Source: Scytonema hofmannii PCC 7110 (GTDB lineage Bacteria; Cyanobacteriota; Cyanobacteriia; Cyanobacteriales; Nostocaceae). Taken from it: 64,000 bases of DNA. Of this stretch, positions 35,779-44,776 are shown in pieces. The stretch lies in NCBI RefSeq assembly GCF_000346485.2, contig NZ_KQ976354.1, positions 5,608,997 to 5,672,996 on the forward strand, given 5' to 3'. A model generated the notes under the pieces. That model saw only the letters and a program-made list of their open reading frames with translations, was not told the origin of the DNA and ran no database searches. Positions within the stretch are counted from its first letter, which is position 1; each line of letters starts with the position of its first letter. Position numbers and translations under genes: made by a program.

Positions 35779-38190
35779 ATGCATGAACTAGTTCAAACTG
35801 TTGTAAACAGTGATGAGAAGACGGCTCTGCGTCAGTTGGTCTACGATCTAAGTGCTTCTGGGAAGAAATACTTCCTGAGAAACGAAATTTTGCAAGCTTT
35901 TGCGGACTATTGCAACCAATCGCAAAAGCCAGCCTACTTTTTTCACTCTTCTTCTCTAGGCAAACTGATTCACTACACTCATGAAATCATTCTAGAAGAG
36001 GAAAGTGCCTGGTTCCTTCTCCGACCTCGGATAGGTGTCCAAGAAGCTTGGAGATTGGGAGCAAATTTGACAAGCTTTGAGCAAATGACGCCGCAAGAAC
36101 TGCTTGATGTGCGCGATCGCCGTGTGGAGCGCTACCAGCCTCAAATCTTAGAAATAGACTTCCGCCCGTTCCACCACGGTTCTCCCAAAATCGACGATCC
36201 CAGAAATATTGGTCAAGGACAGGGGTTTCTCAATCGGTACTTGTGTTCTCAAGTGCTGACAGCCCCTGAGTATTGGTTGGAAGTTCTGTACGATGTTCTG
36301 AGACGACGCCAGTATGATGGCATTCCCTTACTGATCAACGGTCGCATTCTCTCAGGAACTCAGCTCGCCCAACAAGTTAGACTAGCTATTAGTTTGTTGA
36401 GCGATCGCCAACCGAGCGAACCTTACGAAAAATTCCGCTATGAATTGCAAGACTTGGGCTTTGAACCGGGTTGGGGAAACACAGCATCTCGCGTACTGGA
36501 GACCCTAGCACTCCTCAACCGACTGATTGACACTGCTGAACCTGCCATTTTAGAAGCCTTTGTTTCCCGTGTTCCCTCTGTCTTCCGTGTTGTGCTTATT
36601 TCCGTACACGGCTGGGTTGGACAGGAAGGAGTGATGGGAAGACCCGAAACAGCAGGTCAAGTCATTTACGTTCTCGAACAAGCCCGCAGTTTAGAAAACA
36701 AACTCCGCGAAGAAATCCAACTTGCAGGGTTGGAAGTTCTTGGTATCCAACCGCAAGTTACCATACTTACCCGCCTGATTCCCAACTGTGAAGGAACACA
36801 ATGTAACTTGCGCCTAGAAAAAGTTCAAGGGACAGAGAATGCCTGGATTTTACGGGTTCCCTTTGTAGACTTTAATCCCAAGATTACGCAAAACTGGATT
36901 TCTAAATTTGAAATTTGGCCTTATCTTGAAACATATGCCTTAGAAGCAGAAAGAGAGTTATTGGCACAATTTCGAGGCAAACCAGACCTGATTATCGGTA
37001 ACTACAGCGATGGTAACTTAGTTGCTTTTCTCCTAGCACGTCGTTTAAAAGTCACTCATTGTAACATTGCTCACTCTCTAGAAAAGCCCAAACACTTATT
37101 TAGCAATTTGTATTGGCAAGACTTAGAAGACAAATACCATTTTTCAGCCCAATACACAGCAGATTTAATTGGTATAAATGCGGCAGACTTTATTGTGACA
37201 TCGACCTATCAAGAGATTGTGGGGACACCCGACACAATGGGTCAATATGAGTCATACAAAAATTTTACAATGCCAGCGTTGTATCATGTGGTTGACGGAA
37301 TTGACCTGTTCAGTTCTAAGTTCAACACGGTACCACCAGGGGTAAACGAACATATTTTCTTCCCCTACAATCAAAAAGAACACCGCGATCCCAACCTTCA
37401 ATCACGAGTCAAAGACCTACTCTTTACCCGTGAAGATTCGCAAATTCTTGGGCATTTAGAGAACACAAGCAAGAGACCAATTTTTGCTGTTGGTAGCACC
37501 ACTCCTATAGATAACCTTGCAGGATTGGCAGAATGTTTTGGTCGAAGTCAAGATTTACAAGAACGTTGCAATTTAATTATCCTTTCTGACAAATTACATC
37601 CAGAGCAAGCGACAAACTCAGACGAAGCAGGAGAAATCGAACGGCTTCACAACATTATTAATGAATACAATCTTCACGGACGCATTCGTTGGGTAGGTAT
37701 GCACATTCCCCTCATTGAAATTGGGGAAGCTTACCGCGCGATCGCCGATTGTGGGGGTCTTTTTGTTCATTTTGCCCGGTATGAAGCTTTTGGTAGAACC
37801 ATTCTTGAAGCGATGAGTTGTGGGTTACCAATTTTTGCCACACAATTTGGCGGTTCTTTAGAAATTATTGAAGATGGTGAAAATGAATTTCATGTAAATC
37901 CTACAGATTTAGATGGAACAGCCAAGATAATATCAAACTTTATCGACCAATGCGATATGCAGCCAGAGCACTGGTATAAAATATCGGAGTGGGTAATTCA
38001 GCGTATCCGTAATAAATACAACTGGGAATTACATACCAAGCAGTTATTACTGCTTGCTAAACTTTACAGTTTTTGGAACTTTGTCAATCAGGAAAATAGC
38101 GAAGCTCGAGGGCGCTATTTAGAAACCTTATTCCATCTACTTTTCAAACCCAGAGCCGAAAAGATTTTAGAGCAGCATATGCAGAGGTAG
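35779..38190 (+). CDS. susA: sucrose synthase
   Basis: 803 residues from the ATG at 35779, which has AGGAG 7 bases upstream; a TTG two codons earlier is the alternative. It reversibly converts sucrose plus NDP to NDP-glucose plus fructose (EC 2.4.1.13). The N-terminal regulatory half is followed by a GT4 domain with HSLEKPKHLFSNLYW, ADFIVTSTYQEIVGT, VDGIDLFSSKFNTVPPGVNEHIFFPY and the E-x7-E nucleotide-sugar motif in EAFGRTILEAMSCGLP. Length matches plant and cyanobacterial enzymes (about 806). It likely channels sucrose carbon to glycogen or polysaccharide. Confidence 0.97.
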   Translation: MHELVQTVVNSDEKTALRQLVYDLSASGKKYFLRNEILQAFADYCNQSQKPAYFFHSSSLGKLIHYTHEIILEEESAWFLLRPRIGVQEAWRLGANLTSFEQMTPQELLDVRDRRVERYQPQILEIDFRPFHHGSPKIDDPRNIGQGQGFLNRYLCSQVLTAPEYWLEVLYDVLRRRQYDGIPLLINGRILSGTQLAQQVRLAISLLSDRQPSEPYEKFRYELQDLGFEPGWGNTASRVLETLALLNRLIDTAEPAILEAFVSRVPSVFRVVLISVHGWVGQEGVMGRPETAGQVIYVLEQARSLENKLREEIQLAGLEVLGIQPQVTILTRLIPNCEGTQCNLRLEKVQGTENAWILRVPFVDFNPKITQNWISKFEIWPYLETYALEAERELLAQFRGKPDLIIGNYSDGNLVAFLLARRLKVTHCNIAHSLEKPKHLFSNLYWQDLEDKYHFSAQYTADLIGINAADFIVTSTYQEIVGTPDTMGQYESYKNFTMPALYHVVDGIDLFSSKFNTVPPGVNEHIFFPYNQKEHRDPNLQSRVKDLLFTREDSQILGHLENTSKRPIFAVGSTTPIDNLAGLAECFGRSQDLQERCNLIILSDKLHPEQATNSDEAGEIERLHNIINEYNLHGRIRWVGMHIPLIEIGEAYRAIADCGGLFVHFARYEAFGRTILEAMSCGLPIFATQFGGSLEIIEDGENEFHVNPTDLDGTAKIISNFIDQCDMQPEHWYKISEWVIQRIRNKYNWELHTKQLLLLAKLYSFWNFVNQENSEARGRYLETLFHLLFKPRAEKILEQHMQR

Positions 38191-38191
38191 G

Positions 38192-38364
38192 GATTTTGGA
38201 TTTTGGATTTTGGATTTTGGATTTTGGATTGAAGAGAGGGGAGTGGGGAGTAGGTAGTAGGGAGTAGGGAGTAGGGAATTATTTTTTACCCCTAACCCCT
38301 AACCACTAACCACCAACAACTACCCACCAACAACTAACAACTAACAACTAACCACCAACCACCA
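38192..38364. repeat. mixed short tandem repeats
   Basis: Three adjoining low-complexity tracts: GGATTTT heptamers (38195-38229), GGGAGTA heptamers (about 38240-38277), and AACTAAC/ACCACCA-type octamers to the start codon at 38365. The last tract replaces any recognisable ribosome site for the downstream gene. Confidence 0.85.
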
Positions 38365-41226
38365 ATGAATACACAGCAATTCATTTATGAGGACTGGATA
38401 CTTGTTGAAAACCAGTTTAACCCCAGTAAAGTTCACCATAGAGAAACCGTTTTCACAATTGGTAACGGTTATTTAGGAACGCGAGGAACTTTTGAAGAAG
38501 GTTATACTCACGCTCAACCAGCAACTTTTATTCACGGGGTTTACGATAACGTTCCTATTGTTTACACTGAACTCGCAAATTGCCCAGATTGGATACCGTT
38601 AATTGTCATTGTCGATGGCGATCGCTTCCGTTTAGAACGGGGTGAAGTCTTGAGCTATGAACGACAGCTTGATTTGCGGCGCGGTGTTCTCAGCCGCAAG
38701 GTACGATGGCGCAGTCCAAAAGGGAAAACGGTAGACCTTTATTTTGAACGTTTTGCCAGTCTGGCTGACGAACACGTGCTGGTATTGCGTGCTCAAGTGA
38801 CACCTGTAGATTTTGAAGGTCTGATTGAAGTTCAAACGAGTATCAATGGTTATCCTGAAAATCAGGGTTTTAATCACTGGGAATTACTAGATCAGGGAAA
38901 AACTGATAAAGGATCTTGGCTGCAACTCCGTACCCGCAATACCCGCATCGAACTGGGCGTAGCGTCTGGCTTAAAAGTATCGGGAATTGATGCTCCGGTG
39001 CAAGTGAGCAATCCACCAGGTTACCCCACCTTTACTACCACGTTTCAAGCTGGGGTGGGAACAACTGTCACGGTAGATAAATTCGTCACACTTTTTACAT
39101 CACGAGATGTGGAGAAACCCTTAGAAGCAGCTTGTGACAAACTCGCACAGTTACCTGCTTATTCAGAACTGTTGAATGCTCACGAACAAGCATGGCAAGA
39201 AGCTTGGGAGAAAAGTGACATTGTTATAGAAGGTGATACCAAAGCTCAATTAGCTGTTCGTTACAATCTTTTCCAATTGCTTATCAGTGCCGCACAGCAC
39301 GATGATAAGGTGAGTATTGCTGCAAAAACGCTTTCGGGTTTTGGCTATCGCGGTCATGTCTTCTGGGATACAGAAATTTTTATCCTTCCCTTTTTCATAT
39401 ATACGCAGCCCGCACTGGCTCGAAATTTGTTATCCTACCGTTACCATACCTTAAATGGCGCACGACGCAAGGCGATTCACTACGGGTACAAAGGGGCAAT
39501 GTATTCCTGGGAAAGCGCTGATACGGGTGATGAAGTAACACCTCGTTGGTTACCTCCTAACGATTTTTACGGAGAAGATATCAGGATTTGGTGTCGCGAT
39601 CGCGAAATCCATATCAGTGCTGATGTCGTTTATGCCGTATGGTATTACTGGCAAGCAACAAACGACCACGAATGGATGCGGGATCATGGCGCTGAGATTA
39701 TTCTAGACACCGCCGTATTTTGGGGAAGTAGGGTAGAGTATAACACCAAGTACGAACGGTATGAAATTCGGGAAGTGATTGGAGCGGATGAGTACCACGA
39801 GCACTCAGACAACAACGCTTTTACAAATCGGATGGTGCAGTGGCACTTGGAAAAAGCTCTCTTTATATATGATTGGTTGCGTAACACTTACCCGGAGCAA
39901 GCAAACGCACTCACCGAGAAACTGCAACTGACTGCCGGACGGTTCTCCCGTTGGGGAGATATTATCACAAATATATGGATTCCTTACGACCCATCAACAA
40001 ACTTAATCGAGCAGTACGAGGGATTTTTTAAGTTAGAAGATATCAACTTGGCTGATTACGAACCACGTACCAAATCAATGCAAACTATCTTAACCATTGA
40101 AGGCGCTAACAAGCGTCAGGTACTGAAGCAGCCAGACGTGTTGATGCTTCTCTACTTAATGCGACAGTCGAAAGAATTTCCTTACACTTCAGAAGTACTA
40201 CAAAAAAACTGGGACTACTACGCGCCCCGTACTGACATTACTTACGGTTCATCCTTAGGACCAGCCATTCACGCCATATTAGCCTCAGATATAGGTAACA
40301 AAAAAGAAGCTTACGAACGATTTATGCAAGCGGCGTTAGTGGATATAGAAGATGTCCGAGGTAACGCCCATGAAGGAATCCACGGTGCAAGTGCTGGTGG
40401 TGTTTGGCAAGCTGTGATTTTGGGTTTTGGTGGCGTGCAATTAGCAGGAGATGCACCGACATCAACACCACACTTGCCCTATGGTTGGAAACGTCTACAA
40501 TTTAAACTGATGTGGCAGGGCAAATGGCACGAGTTTGACTTGCGTTCTGATGAAAAAGAAATTATGCGCGATATTCGAGGAGTCATCTTTGATTTGGATG
40601 GTGTTTTGACAGATACGGCAGAATACCATTATTTAGGTTGGCAAAAGCTAGCAGATGAAGAAGGGTTACCTTTCAATCGAGAAGCAAATGAAGAACTGCG
40701 GGGTGTCTCTCGTCGAGATTCGCTGTTAAAGATTATTGCTAACAGGCAACAATACTCTGAAACGCAACTTCAGGAAATGATGGAGCGCAAGAATCGCTAC
40801 TATGTGGATTTAATTCACAATATGACAGCAACCGATTTATTGCCTGGAGCACTGGCTTTGTTAGATGAGTTAAGGGCTGCTGGTATTAAAATAGCTCTTG
40901 GTTCGGCTAGTAAAAATGCCCAGACAGTGATTGAGAAACTGGGAATTAGCGATCGCATTGATGTCATCGCTGATGGTTACAGTGTAAAACAACCTAAGCC
41001 AGCACCCGATCTGTTTCTGTTTGCCGCCCGCGAGTTAGGGCTTGAACCACAACAATGTGTAGTAGTGGAAGATGCTGCAGCAGGGATTGAAGCCGCACTT
41101 GCAGCCGGGATGTTAGCAGTAGGGCTTGGTCCTACAGAACGAGTTGGTGAAGCTCATGTTGTTTTACCAAGTTTAGCAGGTGTTCGCTGGTTGGAACTGC
41201 GAGATAAGTTGAGTGCAGTTGACTAA
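38365..41226 (+). CDS. GH65 disaccharide phosphorylase fused to beta-phosphoglucomutase
   Basis: 953 residues. Residues 1-735 are a glycoside hydrolase family 65 phosphorylase (trehalose, kojibiose, maltose or nigerose phosphorylase group); the catalytic acid is E476 in IGADEYHEHSDNNAF. Residues 738-953 are a HAD-family beta-phosphoglucomutase: D743 and D745 in FDLDGVLTDT, cap region, LGSASKN and KPAPDLFL ... VVEDAAAGIEAA. The fusion would pass beta-glucose-1-phosphate from phosphorolysis directly to glucose-6-phosphate. The substrate is not decidable by eye; trehalose, maltose or kojibiose are candidates. It follows susA, suggesting a shared role in disaccharide use. Confidence 0.95.
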   Translation: MNTQQFIYEDWILVENQFNPSKVHHRETVFTIGNGYLGTRGTFEEGYTHAQPATFIHGVYDNVPIVYTELANCPDWIPLIVIVDGDRFRLERGEVLSYERQLDLRRGVLSRKVRWRSPKGKTVDLYFERFASLADEHVLVLRAQVTPVDFEGLIEVQTSINGYPENQGFNHWELLDQGKTDKGSWLQLRTRNTRIELGVASGLKVSGIDAPVQVSNPPGYPTFTTTFQAGVGTTVTVDKFVTLFTSRDVEKPLEAACDKLAQLPAYSELLNAHEQAWQEAWEKSDIVIEGDTKAQLAVRYNLFQLLISAAQHDDKVSIAAKTLSGFGYRGHVFWDTEIFILPFFIYTQPALARNLLSYRYHTLNGARRKAIHYGYKGAMYSWESADTGDEVTPRWLPPNDFYGEDIRIWCRDREIHISADVVYAVWYYWQATNDHEWMRDHGAEIILDTAVFWGSRVEYNTKYERYEIREVIGADEYHEHSDNNAFTNRMVQWHLEKALFIYDWLRNTYPEQANALTEKLQLTAGRFSRWGDIITNIWIPYDPSTNLIEQYEGFFKLEDINLADYEPRTKSMQTILTIEGANKRQVLKQPDVLMLLYLMRQSKEFPYTSEVLQKNWDYYAPRTDITYGSSLGPAIHAILASDIGNKKEAYERFMQAALVDIEDVRGNAHEGIHGASAGGVWQAVILGFGGVQLAGDAPTSTPHLPYGWKRLQFKLMWQGKWHEFDLRSDEKEIMRDIRGVIFDLDGVLTDTAEYHYLGWQKLADEEGLPFNREANEELRGVSRRDSLLKIIANRQQYSETQLQEMMERKNRYYVDLIHNMTATDLLPGALALLDELRAAGIKIALGSASKNAQTVIEKLGISDRIDVIADGYSVKQPKPAPDLFLFAARELGLEPQQCVVVEDAAAGIEAALAAGMLAVGLGPTERVGEAHVVLPSLAGVRWLELRDKLSAVD

Positions 41227-41320
41227 GGATTAGGGACTGGGGATTGGGGACTGGGGACTGGAGACTTGGAAATCAATTCCCACTCCTTTTGTCCCGGTAG
41301 CTCCCCACCTCGCACCTCTA

Positions 41321-42895
41321 CTATGCACGTATAACAGTGACAGAACGTTGATTTTTTGTAGATGTAATTTGAGTTGATAAACGTTCTTCAATTGGTGGTG
41401 CCTTAGTACGCCGATCAAAAATAAACAACCAACCCGATTCTAATCCTAAGCGTGCCAAATATGAATCTAATTGTTCAAGACCCTCAGATAGTGGGTCTCC
41501 TTTTTTATTGCGCCAAACTTTTATCTCGATTCCTAATGTGACATTCCCGTATCTTAAACATAAGTCCATACGGTCACTTCCGATTGCATACTCGCGCTCT
41601 AAAGTCCCACCACCATTGATAACCCGGTGTAAAAATGCCATCAGTACTAGATGGGGTGCAATTTCGTGGTATCCGGTGCTACCTAATAATGGTTCACCAT
41701 GCTGACGCCAGAATTTCAAAAACGCTTGCAGTAAATCGTCAGTATTTAATTCGCCGTTTTGTGTTAACCAAGACGGTGAAATTGCAGGTAGTGAAGCTGA
41801 AGGTGTTATCGTTAATACTCTAGGTAATATTTCGCGATAAATCGGATTTGCAATTATTAATCCTCCTTGCGGGTTCATTTTACATAAACCTAAGTCGATA
41901 ACAAATTGGATATCATCCGGTGGCACATCCCCTAGTTTCAAACCTGCTAGCATTGGTTCAATAATTGCCTTTACCCTTGGTTCTCGAAGTCTTTCAGCAA
42001 GTGAATCAAGATGAGTGTCTTTACGCGCAATTAATATTTCCTTCGCTTGCAAAATATGTTCGTGTGTAATGGCTACATTTCTATCCTTCACCATCTTTTC
42101 TACAACTTCTTTGGCTAATGCATTCACTAACCAAGGTTGTCCCTGAGTCAAATCAAACGCTATAGAGATTGCTTGTGCTGTGAAAACTTGTCCTGTATCC
42201 AAGGTATGTTGCTGATACAATTCTTCTACCTCAGAAGTATTAAAATCTCTCAGTGTTAGCGAACTGACTTTAATATTGAACGGACTCGACGTATTTAACC
42301 GATTCTCCGTAGGAGACGCTTCGCGAACGCTACCGCCTGATGCGACTTTATAGTCACGTACATCCCGTAAACCTATTAACCCTACTGACAACGGGAAGTT
42401 TTCGGGACGGTTGGGATAACCATCGCGTAGTTGTCGCAAAATAGAAATTAGTGCTTCATCTTGTAAAGAGTCAATTTCATCAATAAGTAGTACTAACGGT
42501 CGTGACGAAGCTTGCGCCCAAGCCTGTAAACTAGCTTGAATTCTCTGTCCCGGTTCCCTATAAACCCAATTCGGAGGTTGTAAATCTTGAGGTAAACGAA
42601 CTGAAATAGCATTGCGCCAAGCACCAAGAATCGCTAGTTCTGCCGCGCCTGGGTCATCACGATAGGGCGCTCCCACTTCCGCAGATACCATGACCGCCGT
42701 GTAGCGCCCACTACCCGTTAGCTGTTTTGCTAGTGCTAACATTGCAGTTGTTTTACCCGTTTGGCGAGGCGCATGAATTACAAAGTAACTTTCTTGCTCA
42801 ATTAACTGCTCCAAATCAGGCAATCGGCTGGTGGGTGCCAGCATATAGTGTTTGTCAGCTTTACAGGGACCTGCGGTGTTGAACCAGCGAGACAT
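41321..42895 (-). CDS. AAA ATPase with PD-(D/E)XK nuclease-like C-terminus
   Basis: 524 residues. The N-terminal AAA/STAND-type ATPase has Walker A APRQTGKT (about 43-50) and Walker B VLLIDEIDSL (about 133-142); a helical middle contains LTQGQPWLVNALAKEVVEKM, as in 'AAA-like' cyanobacterial ATPases. The C-terminus has RMDLCLRYGNVTLGIEIKVWR, with D...E-x-K spacing of a restriction-like nuclease. It resembles defence- or mobile-element-linked ATPases, but no partner gene is seen. Part of the middle (bases 42304-42337) is a dispersed repeat read in frame. Confidence 0.85.
   Translation of the reverse strand: MSRWFNTAGPCKADKHYMLAPTSRLPDLEQLIEQESYFVIHAPRQTGKTTAMLALAKQLTGSGRYTAVMVSAEVGAPYRDDPGAAELAILGAWRNAISVRLPQDLQPPNWVYREPGQRIQASLQAWAQASSRPLVLLIDEIDSLQDEALISILRQLRDGYPNRPENFPLSVGLIGLRDVRDYKVASGGSVREASPTENRLNTSSPFNIKVSSLTLRDFNTSEVEELYQQHTLDTGQVFTAQAISIAFDLTQGQPWLVNALAKEVVEKMVKDRNVAITHEHILQAKEILIARKDTHLDSLAERLREPRVKAIIEPMLAGLKLGDVPPDDIQFVIDLGLCKMNPQGGLIIANPIYREILPRVLTITPSASLPAISPSWLTQNGELNTDDLLQAFLKFWRQHGEPLLGSTGYHEIAPHLVLMAFLHRVINGGGTLEREYAIGSDRMDLCLRYGNVTLGIEIKVWRNKKGDPLSEGLEQLDSYLARLGLESGWLFIFDRRTKAPPIEERLSTQITSTKNQRSVTVIRA
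42304..42337. repeat. dispersed Nostocales repeat inserted in a coding region
   Basis: TCCGTAGGAGACGCTTCGCGAACGC, with a TTCGCGAA palindrome, is a well-known interspersed sequence of filamentous cyanobacteria (from memory). Here it adds about 11 residues (SVREASPTENR) to the ATPase without breaking the frame. Confidence 0.7.
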
Positions 42896-43122
42896 GCATT
42901 CTTTATTGGCATAAAGGCGGATGACTCAAGTGTACCATCACAAGGAAATTGCTATATTTAACGAATGCGGAGAGTTGCTAGCATTTCAACTGACTCGGTG
43001 CAAATTTGGATTTAGCTAAATGAAAAGTTTTGTAACAATCGCAACTCGTTTGTGTAAAACTCGCGCTCGTTACCTGAGAACTATAGAGCGCAACGGGCGT
43101 GCGATGACATTTAAAATCTTTT

Positions 43123-43758
43123 ATGACAAACGACTCGACGAGAAAACAGTTAGATATAGAACTCAAAGAATTATCGCTCCTTGCCCAACGACACCCACAA
43201 GCAACTAAGGAGCGACGGATGGCTTTAACACAGCTTGTCAATGCCATTTGGCTGTCAGGTAAACTTTGCCATCCCTATAGCGGTCAATTTCAACTACATT
43301 ATGAAGATATTTATGAAGAAGCGGTACAAAGTCTATTCTTTTATATTTGTCGAGATGACAATATTAGCAAATATAACTCAGAACGAGGCGAAGTCATGAC
43401 TTGGGTGAATATGCTACTCACTAAGCGCTTTTTTCCAGAGGCTATACCCGTAGTTGTAGGACAAGAAAATGAAATAAGTTTAGACAAGTCGCACATAGAA
43501 AATATTTCCGATTCTGAATCTACGTCTTTGTATGAACAAATCATTCAATGTATCGAATCTGACCCAGAAGGAATTTTTATTAAAGAACATATAAAAGGTC
43601 ATCCAGAAGCAAATTTTCAAGAAATAGCTAGACGCAGGTATTCGGGAATTTCCTGGAAAGATATCTCAGTAGAATGGGAAATTGGAATATCATCATTACA
43701 TAATTTTTTTCAAAGATGTGTCAAAAAGTTTGCTCCTACATTAAGAGAATATTTGTAG
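43123..43758 (+). CDS. sigma-70-like regulatory protein
   Basis: 211 residues, weakly similar to sigma factors: a region 2-like helical part (HYEDIYEEAVQSLFFYICRDDNISKYNSERGEVMTWVNMLLTKRF) and a region 4-like helix-turn-helix at the end (NFQEIARRRYSGISWKDISVEWEIGISSLHNFFQRC). Such proteins commonly precede DUF1822 and CHASE2 genes in cyanobacteria. It starts a same-strand cluster reaching 47903 and is probably its regulator. Confidence 0.75.
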   Translation: MTNDSTRKQLDIELKELSLLAQRHPQATKERRMALTQLVNAIWLSGKLCHPYSGQFQLHYEDIYEEAVQSLFFYICRDDNISKYNSERGEVMTWVNMLLTKRFFPEAIPVVVGQENEISLDKSHIENISDSESTSLYEQIIQCIESDPEGIFIKEHIKGHPEANFQEIARRRYSGISWKDISVEWEIGISSLHNFFQRCVKKFAPTLREYL

Positions 43759-43788
43759 ATTTCATAGTATATACCGGGTAGTCAAAAA

Positions 43789-44754
43789 ATGATGAGCAAC
43801 AAAACAGGTTTTTTAACATTTACAGGACCGATAACTCCGGGTGCTAGGCGGCTAGCTGAACAGTTATGTAGACAACAAGCCACGCCTGAAAAAGGCGAAC
43901 AAGTCCGTCTCAATACTTTATCTGTATCTTTTGTGAATTCATATCTACAATGCATGGGGTTCGAGACAGACTTGGAAGTGAGTGACAGTTGGAACCCAGT
44001 GCAGCATCTACTGATGGACGTTGCCGATCTATCGCTAAAAAATTTAGGCTCCTTAGAATGCCGTCCTGTGTTGTCAGGGGAACAGTTTGTCTATGTGCCA
44101 CCCGAAGCACAGTCAAACCGCATCGGCTATGTAGCTGTGCAGATTAGTAAATCATTTCGAGAGGCAAAGTTGCTAGGGTTTGTTAAGGAAGTATCAGATG
44201 ATGTATTATCAATCGGTCAACTGCATTCTTTGGAAGATTTACTGGATTATTTAGAATATCTCACTCAATTAAATACAGCCAAATTAGCTGATGATTCGCT
44301 CACAGTTAATAATAATTTGTTGAAATTAACGCAATGGTTTGAGAAAATTTTTGATGCTGGGTGGCAAGAAATTGAAGCTCTCTTACCCACTCAACCAGTC
44401 TATGCAGCTAGTGGACTTAGAAGTAATAAAGGCGATTTGGTTAGCAGGGGCAAGTTGATTGATTTGGGAAAACTTTTGACCCAGCAACTGGTCGTTCTAG
44501 TCGTTACTCTCACTCCAGATAACGAGCAGGAAATGGATGTTATCGTGGAAGTACATTCCACAGGCAAAGACAATTATTTGCCACCAAATCTCCATTTGAC
44601 ATTGTTGGATTGTGATGGAGCATCTGTCATGGAAGCCCAAACTAGAAGCACCAATAAGAACATTCAATTACAATTTAGTGGCGAGATAGGAGAGCGTTTC
44701 AGCGTTAAACTGGCTTTGGAGAATATCACCGCTATAGAATCTTTTGCCATCTAA
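43789..44754 (+). CDS. DUF1822 family protein
   Basis: 321 residues, soluble. Conserved-looking blocks are AVNSYLQCMGFETDLE-like SFVNSYLQCMGFETDLE (about 43-62), CRPVLSG, and in the C-terminal half VTLTPDNEQEMDVIVEVHSTG, a beta-rich end. Function unknown for the family, but it regularly sits between a sigma-like gene and a CHASE2 gene, as here. Confidence 0.8.
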   Translation: MMSNKTGFLTFTGPITPGARRLAEQLCRQQATPEKGEQVRLNTLSVSFVNSYLQCMGFETDLEVSDSWNPVQHLLMDVADLSLKNLGSLECRPVLSGEQFVYVPPEAQSNRIGYVAVQISKSFREAKLLGFVKEVSDDVLSIGQLHSLEDLLDYLEYLTQLNTAKLADDSLTVNNNLLKLTQWFEKIFDAGWQEIEALLPTQPVYAASGLRSNKGDLVSRGKLIDLGKLLTQQLVVLVVTLTPDNEQEMDVIVEVHSTGKDNYLPPNLHLTLLDCDGASVMEAQTRSTNKNIQLQFSGEIGERFSVKLALENITAIESFAI

Positions 44755-44776
44755 AGCGAACACAGGAGTGCTGCCA

